Shown piece by piece: positions 41,898 to 50,075 of a DNA stretch of 50,122 bases. The stretch's first letter is position 1. The number at the start of each line of letters is the position of its first letter. The notes beneath the pieces were generated by a model. It searched no databases, was not told the origin of the DNA, and was given only the letters and a program-made list of their open reading frames with translations. Source of the DNA: an uncultured Propionibacteriaceae bacterium (GTDB lineage: Bacteria > Actinomycetota > Actinomycetes > Propionibacteriales > Propionibacteriaceae); NCBI GenBank assembly GCA_937965785.1, contig CALCKT010000022.1:1-50122 (forward strand). The letters run 5' to 3'. The translations under genes were made by a program, and so were the position numbers.

Positions 41898-42535
41898 TGC
41901 TCTTTCTCCTTCCTTTCTCCTGTCTCCTCCAGCTGGGGTTGCATCTGCTCCAGCAGGTGCGGGGTGAACAGGCTCGCGAACAGCGTGAGTTGGGCCTGCA
42001 CGTAATTCCTGACCCCCGGTTCGGCCGCGATGTCCTCGGCGGCGATGTCGATGTCGAGGAGGCGTTTCAGGTGGCGGCCCAGCACCAGCGAACCCAGCGA
42101 GTAGATGGTCAGCATCCGCGCCGCGACGGGAACGTCGGGGATGGGGGTCAGCAAACCTGCGTCGATGGCGCGGCGGATGTAGTCGGCGGCGTCGTCGGCG
42201 AGCTGGTCGACGAGAGCGTCGATGGCGGCGCTGGATTCGGTGAGGCGGTGGGCCAGGTAGCCGAGGATGTTGTCCTGCCCGGTTTCCCGCAGGGTTTCCA
42301 GCACGTTGGGCATCGGCCCGCGGATGGCATCGTTCTTGGCGTTGCGGATCAGCGTGGCGACGTGCTCGTCGCAGGTCAGCAGCAGGCCATCCATGGTGCC
42401 GAAGTGGTGCCGGATCAACCCGATGGACACCTCCGCCCTAGCCGCGACGGAGCGCGCCGTGGGTTTCTCACCCGCCGCGATGAGCGCGATGGTGGCGTCA
42501 CGGAGTCGCGCCCGGGCTGTCAGATCAGCAATCAT
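41894..42535 (-). CDS. TetR-family transcriptional repressor
   Basis: 213 aa. The N-terminal helix-turn-helix is clear: RLRDATIALIAAGEKPTARS, then VAARAEVSIGLIRHHFGTMD, about residues 10-50. The C-terminal part is the all-helical ligand-binding and dimerisation domain. First gene of a three-gene operon with the ABC exporter; its stop overlaps the ATPase start (ATGA). A palindrome overlaps its own start region, so it is expected to repress itself and the exporter until a ligand binds. Confidence 0.93.
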   Translation of the reverse strand: MIADLTARARLRDATIALIAAGEKPTARSVAARAEVSIGLIRHHFGTMDGLLLTCDEHVATLIRNAKNDAIRGPMPNVLETLRETGQDNILGYLAHRLTESSAAIDALVDQLADDAADYIRRAIDAGLLTPIPDVPVAARMLTIYSLGSLVLGRHLKRLLDIDIAAEDIAAEPGVRNYVQAQLTLFASLFTPHLLEQMQPQLEETGERKEKEQ

Positions 42536-42537
42536 GA

Positions 42538-42567
42538 TACAAGCGTATAAGAAGCTGAACGCTTGTA
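42538..42567. promoter_or_regulatory. TetR operator overlapping the promoter of the exporter operon
   Basis: Inverted repeat TACAAGCGT (42538-42546) and ACGCTTGTA (42559-42567), 9-bp perfect arms with 12 bp between, beginning 2 bp before the ATG of the TetR gene. On the minus strand TTGTAC followed 15 bp later by TATACG could be the promoter, lying wholly within the repeat. The binding site and the promoter would thus be the same DNA, giving tight autoregulation with a very short leader. Confidence 0.75.
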
Positions 42568-42644
42568 CAAGGACCGGGCGTGTCGAACCCGCTCTTCTTC
42601 AAAGAACCACTGAAATCCGCACCCCCTCCCGTACACGAAACGCA

Positions 42645-42684
42645 GGAGAAAAACGGTTCAACGTCGTGTGGCGACGTTGAACCG
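42645..42684 (-). terminator. Intrinsic terminator after the GNAT gene
   Basis: On the minus strand a perfect 13-bp stem (42672-42684 with 42654-42666, 5-nt loop) is followed at once by TTTTT. This is a textbook Rho-independent terminator for the operon ending at 42856. The rest of the 42568-42855 gap (about 290 bp) shows no ORF or further motif I can support. Confidence 0.88.
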
Positions 42685-42855
42685 TCGAACCTCCGCGATT
42701 CGTGAACAGGTAAGGAGGGGTTCGTCAGCTCGGGAGGCAGACCCGACCACGAGTCCTCGGACATGCGCACGGTGGTTTCGACTCGACCGGCTCGCTGGCG
42801 CTCGCAGGTCGGCTCAACCAGCTTCACGCCTCGAAAGTATCGATGAACCGGTTCC

Positions 42856-43527
42856 CTACAAGCTGATTTCTTTTGGCCCCGCTCCCATCATGGCGCGCAG
42901 TTCGTCGGTGAACCCCTCCACCACGACCTCGCCGTCGAGGCGACGGAGCCGGTCGGGGGTGAGTACGACGCGATGCATCTCCACCACCCGTTTTCCGAAG
43001 ATCTCGACCCCGGCGCCGTTCGGTTCGTAGCCCGCGCTGCGGGAGACCCCGAGCGACGATTCGTTGCCGGCCACCGCCTCCGACTCGGCCCGCTGCGCCC
43101 CCAGGTGGTCGAAGGCGAAGTGCAGCAGCAGCCTGCGCATCCGCGAACCCCAGCCCCTGCCCTGGTGCTCCAGCGCCAGCCAAGAACCCGAGTGCACCAC
43201 CCGCCGCCTCGGGAAGTCCTCGGAGATGAGGTCCTGGCAGCCGACCAGCACACCGCCGACGTAGACCCCGAACGCCAACGTCCAGGACTCCGGGCGGAAG
43301 CTGGAACGCCAACCCCAGTGCGCCTGGATGGCGTTGCGGCGCCGCTCGGGAACCGGCGCCTCACACCACGGGAAGAACCAGTCCACGTTCTCCTCGGCGA
43401 AGATCGGGGCGCTCAGCAGGTCGAGGTATTCGGGCATGTCGGCGTCGCGGAACACCCGCAGCGTCATGTCGTCGTGGGTGATTCGCAGTCCGAAAGGCGG
43501 ATAGGCCTCGACGAGGGGGTCGCTCAT
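42856..43527 (-). CDS. GNAT family N-acetyltransferase
   Basis: 223 aa from the ATG at 43527, which overlaps the dehydrogenase stop (ATGA). An RimJ/RimL-type acetyltransferase layout: substrate-side N-terminus (MTLRVFRDADMPEYLDLL), the acetyl-CoA loop LALEHQGRGWGSRMRRLLLH (Q/R-x-x-G-x-G/W), then AQRAESEAVAGNESSLGVSR and a GYEPNGAGVE strand with EMHRVVL. The substrate may be a ribosomal protein, an aminoglycoside or another amine, and is not readable. Confidence 0.9.
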   Translation of the reverse strand: MSDPLVEAYPPFGLRITHDDMTLRVFRDADMPEYLDLLSAPIFAEENVDWFFPWCEAPVPERRRNAIQAHWGWRSSFRPESWTLAFGVYVGGVLVGCQDLISEDFPRRRVVHSGSWLALEHQGRGWGSRMRRLLLHFAFDHLGAQRAESEAVAGNESSLGVSRSAGYEPNGAGVEIFGKRVVEMHRVVLTPDRLRRLDGEVVVEGFTDELRAMMGAGPKEISL

Positions 43528-44456
43528 GATTTCACGACGAACTTGAGTTCCCGGCCGTCGGCCAGGCGCGGCAGCTGGTCCGCCAGCAGCGCGACGATCC
43601 GGGGCAGCATCGCGGTGGTGTTGCCGCCGATGTGGGGGCTGATGAAGGCCCCATCGGCCTGCCACAGCGGATGGTCGTCGGGGAAGGGTTCCGGGTCGAA
43701 CACATCGGAGGCCATCCGCAGCCGGCCCGCGACCACCTCAGCGGTGATGGCATCGGTGTCGACGACGGGGCCGCGCGCCACGTTCACCACCAGGGCGCCG
43801 TCGGGCAGCAGGGCCAGCTCCTTCGCTCCGATCAGGCCGCGGGTGGAGTCGGTTAGCGGCACGATCAGCACCAGGATGTCGGTGTTCGGCAGCAGCTCGG
43901 GCAGCTCGTCGATGCCGTGGATGTGGCCGTGCTCGTCGTCGCGGGCGGTGGTGGCGACCCGCGTGATCTCGGTTTCGAAGGGCGCCAGGCGCGACCGGAT
44001 GGCCTCGCCGATGGCTCCCGCCCCGACCACCAGAACTCGCGAATCCGCGAGCGCCCGGGTCGATGCTGCCTGCCAGCGACGTTCACGCGCCCAGCGGGGC
44101 AGTTCCCGCTGCGCCGCGAGCATCAAACCGACGGCCAGCTCCGAGGTGGAGGCCTCGTGCACTCCGCGCGCGTTGGCGAGGGCGACGCCGTCGGGGGTGA
44201 TGTGAAGGAGATTGTCGTAGCCCGCCGACTGTGCCTGCAGCAGACGCAGCTTCGGCAGGTCCGCCAGCGACCTCCACGCCGGGGCGGGACGGAAGTACGG
44301 CAGGACGGTGGCCACCACGTCGTCGGCCTCGTCGCCGAGCACGTCGCGGACGGGGGAGTTCCAGTCCCAGATGCGCAGCTCGACGCCGAGCTGATCTGCA
44401 GGGGTGTGTGAGGTGAGGGCTTCGAGGAGCTGTCGGTCCGGAAGAGTCACGATCAT
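43524..44456 (-). CDS. D-2-hydroxyacid dehydrogenase
   Basis: 310 aa. Rossmann NAD(P)-binding loop VLVVGAGAIGEAI (about residues 143-155). The catalytic Arg lies in VVNVARGPVVD, the Glu in FDPEPFPDDHPLW, and the His in ISPHIGGNT. It oxidises or reduces 2-hydroxy/2-keto acids. The GAGAIG loop (with the third Gly) and FDPEPFP are typical of the glyoxylate/hydroxypyruvate-reductase-like branch. Co-transcribed with the acetyltransferase. A short palindrome (GAGTC-TAG-GACTC, 44462-44474) lies just upstream of its start. Confidence 0.92.
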   Translation of the reverse strand: MIVTLPDRQLLEALTSHTPADQLGVELRIWDWNSPVRDVLGDEADDVVATVLPYFRPAPAWRSLADLPKLRLLQAQSAGYDNLLHITPDGVALANARGVHEASTSELAVGLMLAAQRELPRWARERRWQAASTRALADSRVLVVGAGAIGEAIRSRLAPFETEITRVATTARDDEHGHIHGIDELPELLPNTDILVLIVPLTDSTRGLIGAKELALLPDGALVVNVARGPVVDTDAITAEVVAGRLRMASDVFDPEPFPDDHPLWQADGAFISPHIGGNTTAMLPRIVALLADQLPRLADGRELKFVVKS

Positions 44457-44624
44457 GTCCTGAGTCTAGGACTCGTGGGCTTGGTGGGATGTGGCGAGGC
44501 CCCATGTGACGGGCTTGATTCGTAAAAACCACAGAATTCATCGGTTAAAAAGCCGACAGGGTTGATCGCGGTTTGATTGGCTGAAATCCTGACGACAGGG
44601 TGTCGCGACGCTAGGTTCGAGAGA

Positions 44625-44687
44625 GTGAACAAGACTTCGCCAATGACGATGACTGCCGACATCGAACCTCGGAGGGTGATGTCATGA
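44625..44687 (+). CDS. Micro-ORF before feoB1, possible feoA remnant or leader peptide
   Basis: 20 codons from a GTG at 44625, ending in TGA that overlaps the feoB1 ATG (ATGA). The end IEPRRVMS is at the same place, in the same overlap, as the end (ASRVLVTS) of feoA before feoB2. This may be a vestige of a deleted feoA kept for translational coupling, or chance. The 44457-44683 gap holds nothing else I can name; I could not fit a DtxR/IdeR box here beyond a TAGGTT half-site near 44613. Confidence 0.3.
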   Translation: MNKTSPMTMTADIEPRRVMS

Positions 44688-46633
44688 GCCACCACGGACA
44701 CGGTTCAGGGATCGCTTCCGCAGCCAAGGCCCATCGCATCCTGCGTTTCGTGCTGGTGGGCAGCCCGAACTGCGGCAAGACGACGCTGTTCAACGCACTG
44801 ACCGGCCTGCGCGCCAAGACCGGCAACTACCCGGGCGTCACCGTCGCTCGCTACGAGGGGCGGCACCGGGTGGGGGATGCCGACGTGATCATCGAGGATC
44901 TGCCCGGCGCCTATTCCCTCGAGGCCATCAGCCCCGACGAGGAGGTGGTCTCCCGGGTGCTCGGCGACGGGATTTCCGTTGGTTCTCCAATCAGCGGGCA
45001 GATTGTGCTCCTGGATGCCACGTCGCTGCGACGTTCCCTCAACCTGCTTTCCCACGTGCAGCAGGTTCCGCGACCGACGCTGGTCGTGCTGACCTTCACC
45101 GACGAACTGGCGCGGCGCGGCGGCTCCGTCGACATAAAAGCGCTCTCGCGGGCCCTCGGGGTGCGGGTGATCCCGATCGTCGCGGGTGACCGGGCGGGGG
45201 TGGAGGAGCTCTCCGAGGCGCTGAGCGAGGTCGACTCGTGGCCCGTTCCGATCGTCGCCCCGCCCATCGGTCAGAGCGACATCTTCAGCTGGTCCGCATC
45301 CGTCCTGGATGCGGCGCACTACCGGGCGGCCGACACCGACCGCCGCAGCCATGGCATCGACAGGGTGCTGCTGCACCCGTTGTGGGGGACGCTGGTGTTC
45401 TTCGCGACGATGTATCTGTTCTTCCAGATCATCTTCACCGTCGCGGCGCCCATCAATGACGCCTTCGAGGGCTTCTTCGTGTGGATGGGCGGGATCGCCA
45501 AGGAACACATTCCCATCGACTGGCTAGCCTCGCTGATCGGCGACGGCATCTTCGCCGGTGTCGGCGCGGTGGTGGCGTTCATCCCGCAGATCGCGTTGCT
45601 GTTCCTCATGATCGCCATCATGGAGGGCAGTGGATATCTCGCGCGGGCCGCGTTCCTGATGGACCGTGTGATGGGGATGGCGGGTCTGGAAGGGCGCGCG
45701 TTCGTTGCTTTGTTGAGTTCGGTGGCCTGTGCGATCCCGGGGATCATGGCCACCCGGACCCTGCCGTCGGCCAAGGACCGGATCGCCACCATGATGGGCG
45801 CGCCGCTGATGACCTGCTCCGCACGCCTGCCGGTCTACACGTTGCTGATCGCGATGGTCGTGCCCAGCGATCTGTTCTGGGGTCCGTTCCAGGCGCAGGG
45901 CACCATCATGTTCGGGCTGTACCTGCTCGGGTCGGTCTCCGCGATGATCGCCGCCTGGGTGTTCAAACGTTTCACGGGGCGCAGCGGGACCGTGATGCCG
46001 TTCTACATGGAGATGCCCGCCTATCAGATTCCCAGCGCCCGTTCCGTCGTCGTGGCCGTGTGGGATGCGTGCAAGGCGTTCCTGCGGAAGGTCTCGGGGA
46101 TCATCATGGCCACCACGATCGTGTTGTGGGCGCTGCTGAACTTCCCCACCCACAGTGAGGACGCCATGACCGCCGCCGGGGTGGATGTCGGCGACGAGGC
46201 GGCCGTGACGGCCTACACCCTCGACAATTCTTACGCCGCGGCCATCGGTCGGGCGGTGTCGCCGGTCTTCGATCCGCTCGGTTTCGACTGGCGCATCAAC
46301 ATCGGTGTCCTCAGCTCCTTGGCGGCGCGAGAGGTCGTCGTGGCGACGCTGGGTCAGGTGGCGGCCGCGGAGGACCCGGAGGATCCGGGTGAGGCCTTGG
46401 AGCAGATGACCTACACGGATGGCCCGCATGCCGGGGAGCCGGTGTTCACGGCACCCACGGTCACGGCGCTGCTGTTGTTCTTCGTCTACGCGTTGCAGTG
46501 TGCATCCACCCTGGGCGTGCTGAGACGTGAAACAGGGACGTGGCGGTGGCCTGTCATCGCGTTCGTCTACATGGGCGTGGTCGCGTGGGTGATGGCTTTC
46601 CTCGGATCAGGTATCGCTAGGCTCATCACATGA
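44684..46633 (+). CDS. feoB: Ferrous iron transporter FeoB, copy 1
   Basis: 649 aa. N-terminal G domain: G1 GSPNCGKT (26-33), G2 Thr in GNYPGVTV, G3 DLPG. The G4 position reads VLTFTDELARRGG instead of NxxD. A membrane domain from about 235 has Gate motifs VACAIPGIMATRTLPSAKDR and MTCSARLPVYTLL and eight or so helices. The N-terminal tail carries a His-rich HHGHG. It imports Fe2+ across the cytoplasmic membrane, powered or gated by GTP. Lacks the C-terminal Cys-rich region of E. coli FeoB. Overlaps the nfu-like gene by 4 nt. It is a tandem paralog of feoB2 and has no full feoA. Confidence 0.95.
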   Translation: MSHHGHGSGIASAAKAHRILRFVLVGSPNCGKTTLFNALTGLRAKTGNYPGVTVARYEGRHRVGDADVIIEDLPGAYSLEAISPDEEVVSRVLGDGISVGSPISGQIVLLDATSLRRSLNLLSHVQQVPRPTLVVLTFTDELARRGGSVDIKALSRALGVRVIPIVAGDRAGVEELSEALSEVDSWPVPIVAPPIGQSDIFSWSASVLDAAHYRAADTDRRSHGIDRVLLHPLWGTLVFFATMYLFFQIIFTVAAPINDAFEGFFVWMGGIAKEHIPIDWLASLIGDGIFAGVGAVVAFIPQIALLFLMIAIMEGSGYLARAAFLMDRVMGMAGLEGRAFVALLSSVACAIPGIMATRTLPSAKDRIATMMGAPLMTCSARLPVYTLLIAMVVPSDLFWGPFQAQGTIMFGLYLLGSVSAMIAAWVFKRFTGRSGTVMPFYMEMPAYQIPSARSVVVAVWDACKAFLRKVSGIIMATTIVLWALLNFPTHSEDAMTAAGVDVGDEAAVTAYTLDNSYAAAIGRAVSPVFDPLGFDWRINIGVLSSLAAREVVVATLGQVAAAEDPEDPGEALEQMTYTDGPHAGEPVFTAPTVTALLLFFVYALQCASTLGVLRRETGTWRWPVIAFVYMGVVAWVMAFLGSGIARLIT

Positions 46634-47217
46634 CCCATGTCATGCGGCCGATCCACCCCCAGGCGGTTCCGGATGATCCGTCGGCGGTTCGCTGGGTGGT
46701 CCACACGGGCACCCGGGAAATCGTCGGCGAGGTGGTTGCCGCGCCGGATCCCCTCGGCGCTTTGATGCGGGACAGGGTGATCTCGCTGGCCCTGCTGGAA
46801 ACCGAGGGGATCTGGGTCTGGCTGGCCCCCGGGAACACCTGGGCCGATTACGGTCACAAGGTGCGCGAGGCCATCCTCAACTCCCTGGATCTCGACGGCT
46901 GGCGGATCAATGGCGACTCAGCGGACCTGTTGCGTCTGGTCACGAACGACGTGCTCCTGGGCGATCTTGCCGACGAGATCCACGCGGCCGACACCACCGT
47001 CGAAGTGGTGGAGAACGACGCCCGCTGGCTGCTGCTCGACCTCGGCCAGCTCGATTCCCGCGATCCCGCCGCCAGCGCGGAGCTTCAGCAGCGCATTGAG
47101 ACTGCGGTTCGCGCCCGGTACCCATCGCTGCGGGAGACGTCACGGGTGGGGGGTCCGCAGAGCAGCCGCTTCACGCTGTCCAACATTCCACGCCGGGCGC
47201 TGTGGACGGATGAGTGA
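46630..47217 (+). CDS. NFU-like protein without the CxxC motif (nfu-like1)
   Basis: 195 aa. The N-terminal ~100 residues (RPIHPQAVPDDPSAVRWVVH, VISLALLETEGIWVWLAPGN, WADYGHKVREAI) match the N-domain of the Nfu protein at 49497. The C-terminal part keeps the NFU frame (LADEIHAADTTVEVVENDAR and ELQQRIETAVRARYPSL). The region that should hold G-C-x-x-C-P instead reads LGQLDSRDPAASAEL, so both cluster-ligand Cys are gone. It cannot carry an Fe-S cluster in the usual way; perhaps it is an iron-sensing or FeoC-like partner. Coupled to feoB1 by ATGA. Confidence 0.8.
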   Translation: MTHVMRPIHPQAVPDDPSAVRWVVHTGTREIVGEVVAAPDPLGALMRDRVISLALLETEGIWVWLAPGNTWADYGHKVREAILNSLDLDGWRINGDSADLLRLVTNDVLLGDLADEIHAADTTVEVVENDARWLLLDLGQLDSRDPAASAELQQRIETAVRARYPSLRETSRVGGPQSSRFTLSNIPRRALWTDE

Positions 47218-47317
47218 ATTGAAACTCAATTCCGGTAAGTGGAGCCTATTGACGAAAGTTCATGAATCCTCGGGCAAATCTTCGCAGATCAGTTAAGGCA
47301 TTGCTAAGTTCACGACT
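47218..47317 (+). promoter_or_regulatory. Upstream region of feoA-feoB2-nfu2
   Basis: 100 bp, clearly more AT-rich than the genes, between nfu-like1 and feoA. A promoter here is likely. The element at 47292-47310 (TTAAGGCATTGCTAAGTTC) has outer TTA/TAA symmetry that recalls an iron box but matches DtxR/IdeR consensus poorly, so I do not call it as one. Confidence 0.35.
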
Positions 47318-47563
47318 ATGAACGAGACACCTTCCACCGCAAGGACACTCGCCGACCTGAAGGTCGGGGCGAGCGCACGCATCACCGGGTTCGACGGTGA
47401 CGACGTGATCAGCCGTCGACTCTTCGACCTCGGATTCGCTCCCGGGTTGACGTGCAGGCTGGAGCGCCGCGCCCCCTTGCGCGATCCCCTCATGTTCAAC
47501 GTCGGGGGCACCGAGATCGTGCTCCGCCACTCCGAGGCGTCGAGAGTGCTGGTGACATCATGA
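47318..47563 (+). CDS. feoA: FeoA, SH3-like partner of FeoB
   Basis: 81 aa, the normal length of FeoA. An SH3-like fold: LADLKVGASARITGF, ISRRLFDLGFAPGL (the conserved RRL.DLG.. turn), LERRAPLRDPLMFNVGG and EIVLRHSEASRV. It binds the FeoB G domain and stimulates transport. The start ATG at 47318 is the first in frame. Overlaps feoB2 by ATGA. Confidence 0.94.
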   Translation: MNETPSTARTLADLKVGASARITGFDGDDVISRRLFDLGFAPGLTCRLERRAPLRDPLMFNVGGTEIVLRHSEASRVLVTS

Positions 47564-49500
47564 CCTGTCACGACGAACAATCCGCACCGGTCGCGACGGA
47601 TCTGCGTCGTTTCGTGCTGGTGGGCAGCCCGAACTGCGGCAAGACGACGCTGTTCAACGCACTGACCGGGTTGCGCGCCAAGACCGGCAACTATCCGGGG
47701 GTCACCGTCTCCCGCTACGAGGGCGTCCACAAGCTTGGTGACGTCGAGGCGATCATCGAGGATCTGCCCGGCACCTACTCCCTCGACCCGATCAGCCCCG
47801 ACGAGGAAGTGGTCACGGAGGTCTTGGACGCGGGCGAGTCGGTGCACTCGCCGATCTCCGGTCACGTCGTGCTGATGGACGCCACGCAGCTGCGTCGCGG
47901 CCTCGGGATGCTGGCCCAGGTGCAGCAGCGTGAACGCCCCACCATCGCGGTGCTGACCTTCACCGACGAACTGGCGCGGCGCGGCGGTTCCATCGATGTT
48001 GACGCCCTGTCGCGGGCCGTCGGGGCGCGGGTGATCCCTGTCGTCTCAGGCGACAAGCGCGGCGTCGAGGCGCTGTCCAAGGCCTTCACGGAGGCTGATT
48101 CGTGGCCCGCGCCGATCGTGCCCCCGCCCACAGGTCACGAGGAGGTCGCGGCCTGGGTCGATTCGGTGCTGGAGAGCGCCAACTACCGCACCCCGGACGT
48201 CGACGAACGCACCCACCGTATCGACAAGGTGCTGCTGCACCCGTTGTGGGGGACGCTGGTCTTCTTCGCGACGATGTATCTGTTCTTCCAGATCATCTTC
48301 ACCGTCGCGGCGCCCATCAATGACGCCTTCGAGAATTTCTTCGTCTGGATGGGCGGGATTGCCAAGGACGCGATCCCGATCGACTGGCTCGGCTCGCTGA
48401 TCGGCGACGGCATCTTCGCCGGTGTTGGCGCGGTGGTGGCGTTCGTGCCGCAGATCGCGTTGCTGTTCCTCATGGTCGCGCTGCTCGAGGGCAGCGGGTA
48501 CCTGTCGCGGGCCGCGTTCCTGATGGACCGTGTGATGGGGATGGCGGGTCTGGAAGGGCGCGCGTTCGTTGCTTTGTTGAGTTCGGTGGCCTGTGCGATC
48601 CCGGGGATCATGGCCACCCGGACCCTGCCGTCGGCCAAGGACCGGATCGCTACCATGATGGGCGCGCCGCTGATGACCTGCTCCGCACGCCTGCCCGTGT
48701 ACACCCTGATGATCGGGATCATGGTTCCCGGTGACCTGTTCTGGGGTCCGTTCCAGGCGCAGGGCACCATCATGTTCGGCCTGTACCTGCTCGGCGCGGT
48801 CTCCGCGATGATCGCCGCGTGGGTGTTCAAGCGCATCGTCGGGCACGGAACCACGCAGCTGCCGTTCTACATGGAGATGCCGTCCTACCGGCTGCCCAGC
48901 GCCCGTTCCGTCATCATCGCCGTGTGGGATGCGTGCAAGGCGTTCCTGCGGAAGGTGGCGGGGATCATCATGGTGGTCACCATCGTGCTGTGGGGGCTGC
49001 TGAACTTCCCCGCTCCGAGTGAGGACGCCATGACCGCGGCCGGGGTGGATGTCGGCGACGAGGCGGCCGTGACTGCCTACACCCTCGACAACTCCTATGC
49101 CGCGGCCATTGGTCGGGCGGTGTCGCCGGTCTTCGATCCGCTCGGTTTCGACTGGCGCATCAACATCGGTGTCCTCAGCTCCCTGGCCGCCCGTGAGACC
49201 GTCGTCTCGACGCTGGGTCAGGTCGCATCCGCGGAGGACCCGGAGGATCCGGGCGAGTCGCTGGAGGGAATGACGCATTCGGACGGCCCGCATGCCGGTG
49301 AGCCGGTGTTCACGCCGAGCACGATTGCGGCGCTGCTGGTGTTCTTCGTCTACGCGTTGCAGTGCGCATCCACCCTGGGCGTGATGAGACGCGAAACAGG
49401 CACGTGGCGGTGGTCGGTCATCGCATTCGTCTACATGGGTGGACTCGCCTGGGTTGCGGCGTTCGCGGCGAAACTCATCGTGGGGGCGATCGCGACATGA
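47560..49500 (+). CDS. feoB: Ferrous iron transporter FeoB, copy 2
   Basis: 646 aa from the ATG at 47560; the longer frame upstream is the shadow of feoA. Same domain plan as copy 1: G1 GSPNCGKT, G3 DLPG, variant G4 VLTFTDELARRGG, membrane domain with VACAIPGIMATRTLPSAKDR and MTCSARLPVYTL. Cytoplasmic-side residues differ most from copy 1 in the G domain and the N-terminal tail (no His-rich tail), while the membrane domain has near-identical DNA blocks. Operon feoA-feoB2-nfu2 with 4-nt overlaps throughout. Confidence 0.96.
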   Translation: MTCHDEQSAPVATDLRRFVLVGSPNCGKTTLFNALTGLRAKTGNYPGVTVSRYEGVHKLGDVEAIIEDLPGTYSLDPISPDEEVVTEVLDAGESVHSPISGHVVLMDATQLRRGLGMLAQVQQRERPTIAVLTFTDELARRGGSIDVDALSRAVGARVIPVVSGDKRGVEALSKAFTEADSWPAPIVPPPTGHEEVAAWVDSVLESANYRTPDVDERTHRIDKVLLHPLWGTLVFFATMYLFFQIIFTVAAPINDAFENFFVWMGGIAKDAIPIDWLGSLIGDGIFAGVGAVVAFVPQIALLFLMVALLEGSGYLSRAAFLMDRVMGMAGLEGRAFVALLSSVACAIPGIMATRTLPSAKDRIATMMGAPLMTCSARLPVYTLMIGIMVPGDLFWGPFQAQGTIMFGLYLLGAVSAMIAAWVFKRIVGHGTTQLPFYMEMPSYRLPSARSVIIAVWDACKAFLRKVAGIIMVVTIVLWGLLNFPAPSEDAMTAAGVDVGDEAAVTAYTLDNSYAAAIGRAVSPVFDPLGFDWRINIGVLSSLAARETVVSTLGQVASAEDPEDPGESLEGMTHSDGPHAGEPVFTPSTIAALLVFFVYALQCASTLGVMRRETGTWRWSVIAFVYMGGLAWVAAFAAKLIVGAIAT

Positions 49501-50075
49501 CCAGGAGGTTGCCGATCCATCCCGAGGCCGTTCCCGGCGACCCGCAGGCCGTCCGGTGGGTGGTTCCCACCGGCGGCGTGCCCGTCGGGGAGGTGCGCGG
49601 CGCGCCCGGCAGCTTCGGGTCGATGCTGGAGTACGGGGTGATCTCCCGGGCCATGGTGGAAGCCGACGGTGTGTGGACGTGGCTGGCCTCCGACCAGGCG
49701 TGGAGCAGGGTCGGATCCAAGGTCCGCGACGCCATCGTCGCCTCCCTCGCGGAGGAGGAGGACTGGGACGTCGAGCCCGGCTCGGCCGACCTGCTGGGCT
49801 ACATCTCCCGTGACGTCGTGGAGCACCAGCTGGCGGCCTACATCGCCAGCCACGGCGGGCAGATCCAGGTGGCCGACAACGACGCCGAGACGGTGGAGGT
49901 CGACTTCGGCGGGGCATGCCAGGACTGCCCCGCCGCCGGCCAGACCCTCCACCAGCGCATCGAGGCCACCATCCGGGCCCGCTACCCGCAGCTGAAAACC
50001 GTCAAACGAGTGGGCGACACAGGCAAGAAGAAGCGGGGCATCACCTGGCTGAACCTCCCGGGCCACAACTGCTGA
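49497..50075 (+). CDS. NFU-domain Fe-S scaffold protein (nfu2)
   Basis: 192 aa. The C-terminal ~75 residues are a NifU-type domain: DVVEHQLAAYIASHGGQIQV, then FGGACQDCPAAGQTLHQRIE with the cluster-binding Cys pair at about residues 141 and 144. The N-terminal ~100 residues form the Nfu N-domain. NFU proteins carry and hand over 4Fe-4S clusters; here the coupling with FeoAB suggests that imported Fe2+ is either sensed or stored as a cluster. The start overlaps the feoB2 stop (ATGA). Compare nfu-like1, which lacks the Cys. Confidence 0.93.
   Translation: MTRRLPIHPEAVPGDPQAVRWVVPTGGVPVGEVRGAPGSFGSMLEYGVISRAMVEADGVWTWLASDQAWSRVGSKVRDAIVASLAEEEDWDVEPGSADLLGYISRDVVEHQLAAYIASHGGQIQVADNDAETVEVDFGGACQDCPAAGQTLHQRIEATIRARYPQLKTVKRVGDTGKKKRGITWLNLPGHNC

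Noticed and set aside
47292..47310. Possible DtxR/IdeR iron box before feoA
   Set aside because: Only the outer TTA/TAA match; the inner positions disagree with the 19-bp consensus.
48046..49917. 623-codon open frame on the minus strand opposite feoB2
   Set aside because: It is Arg/His/Gln-rich low-complexity sequence, an antisense shadow of a high-GC gene; a similar shadow lies opposite feoB1.
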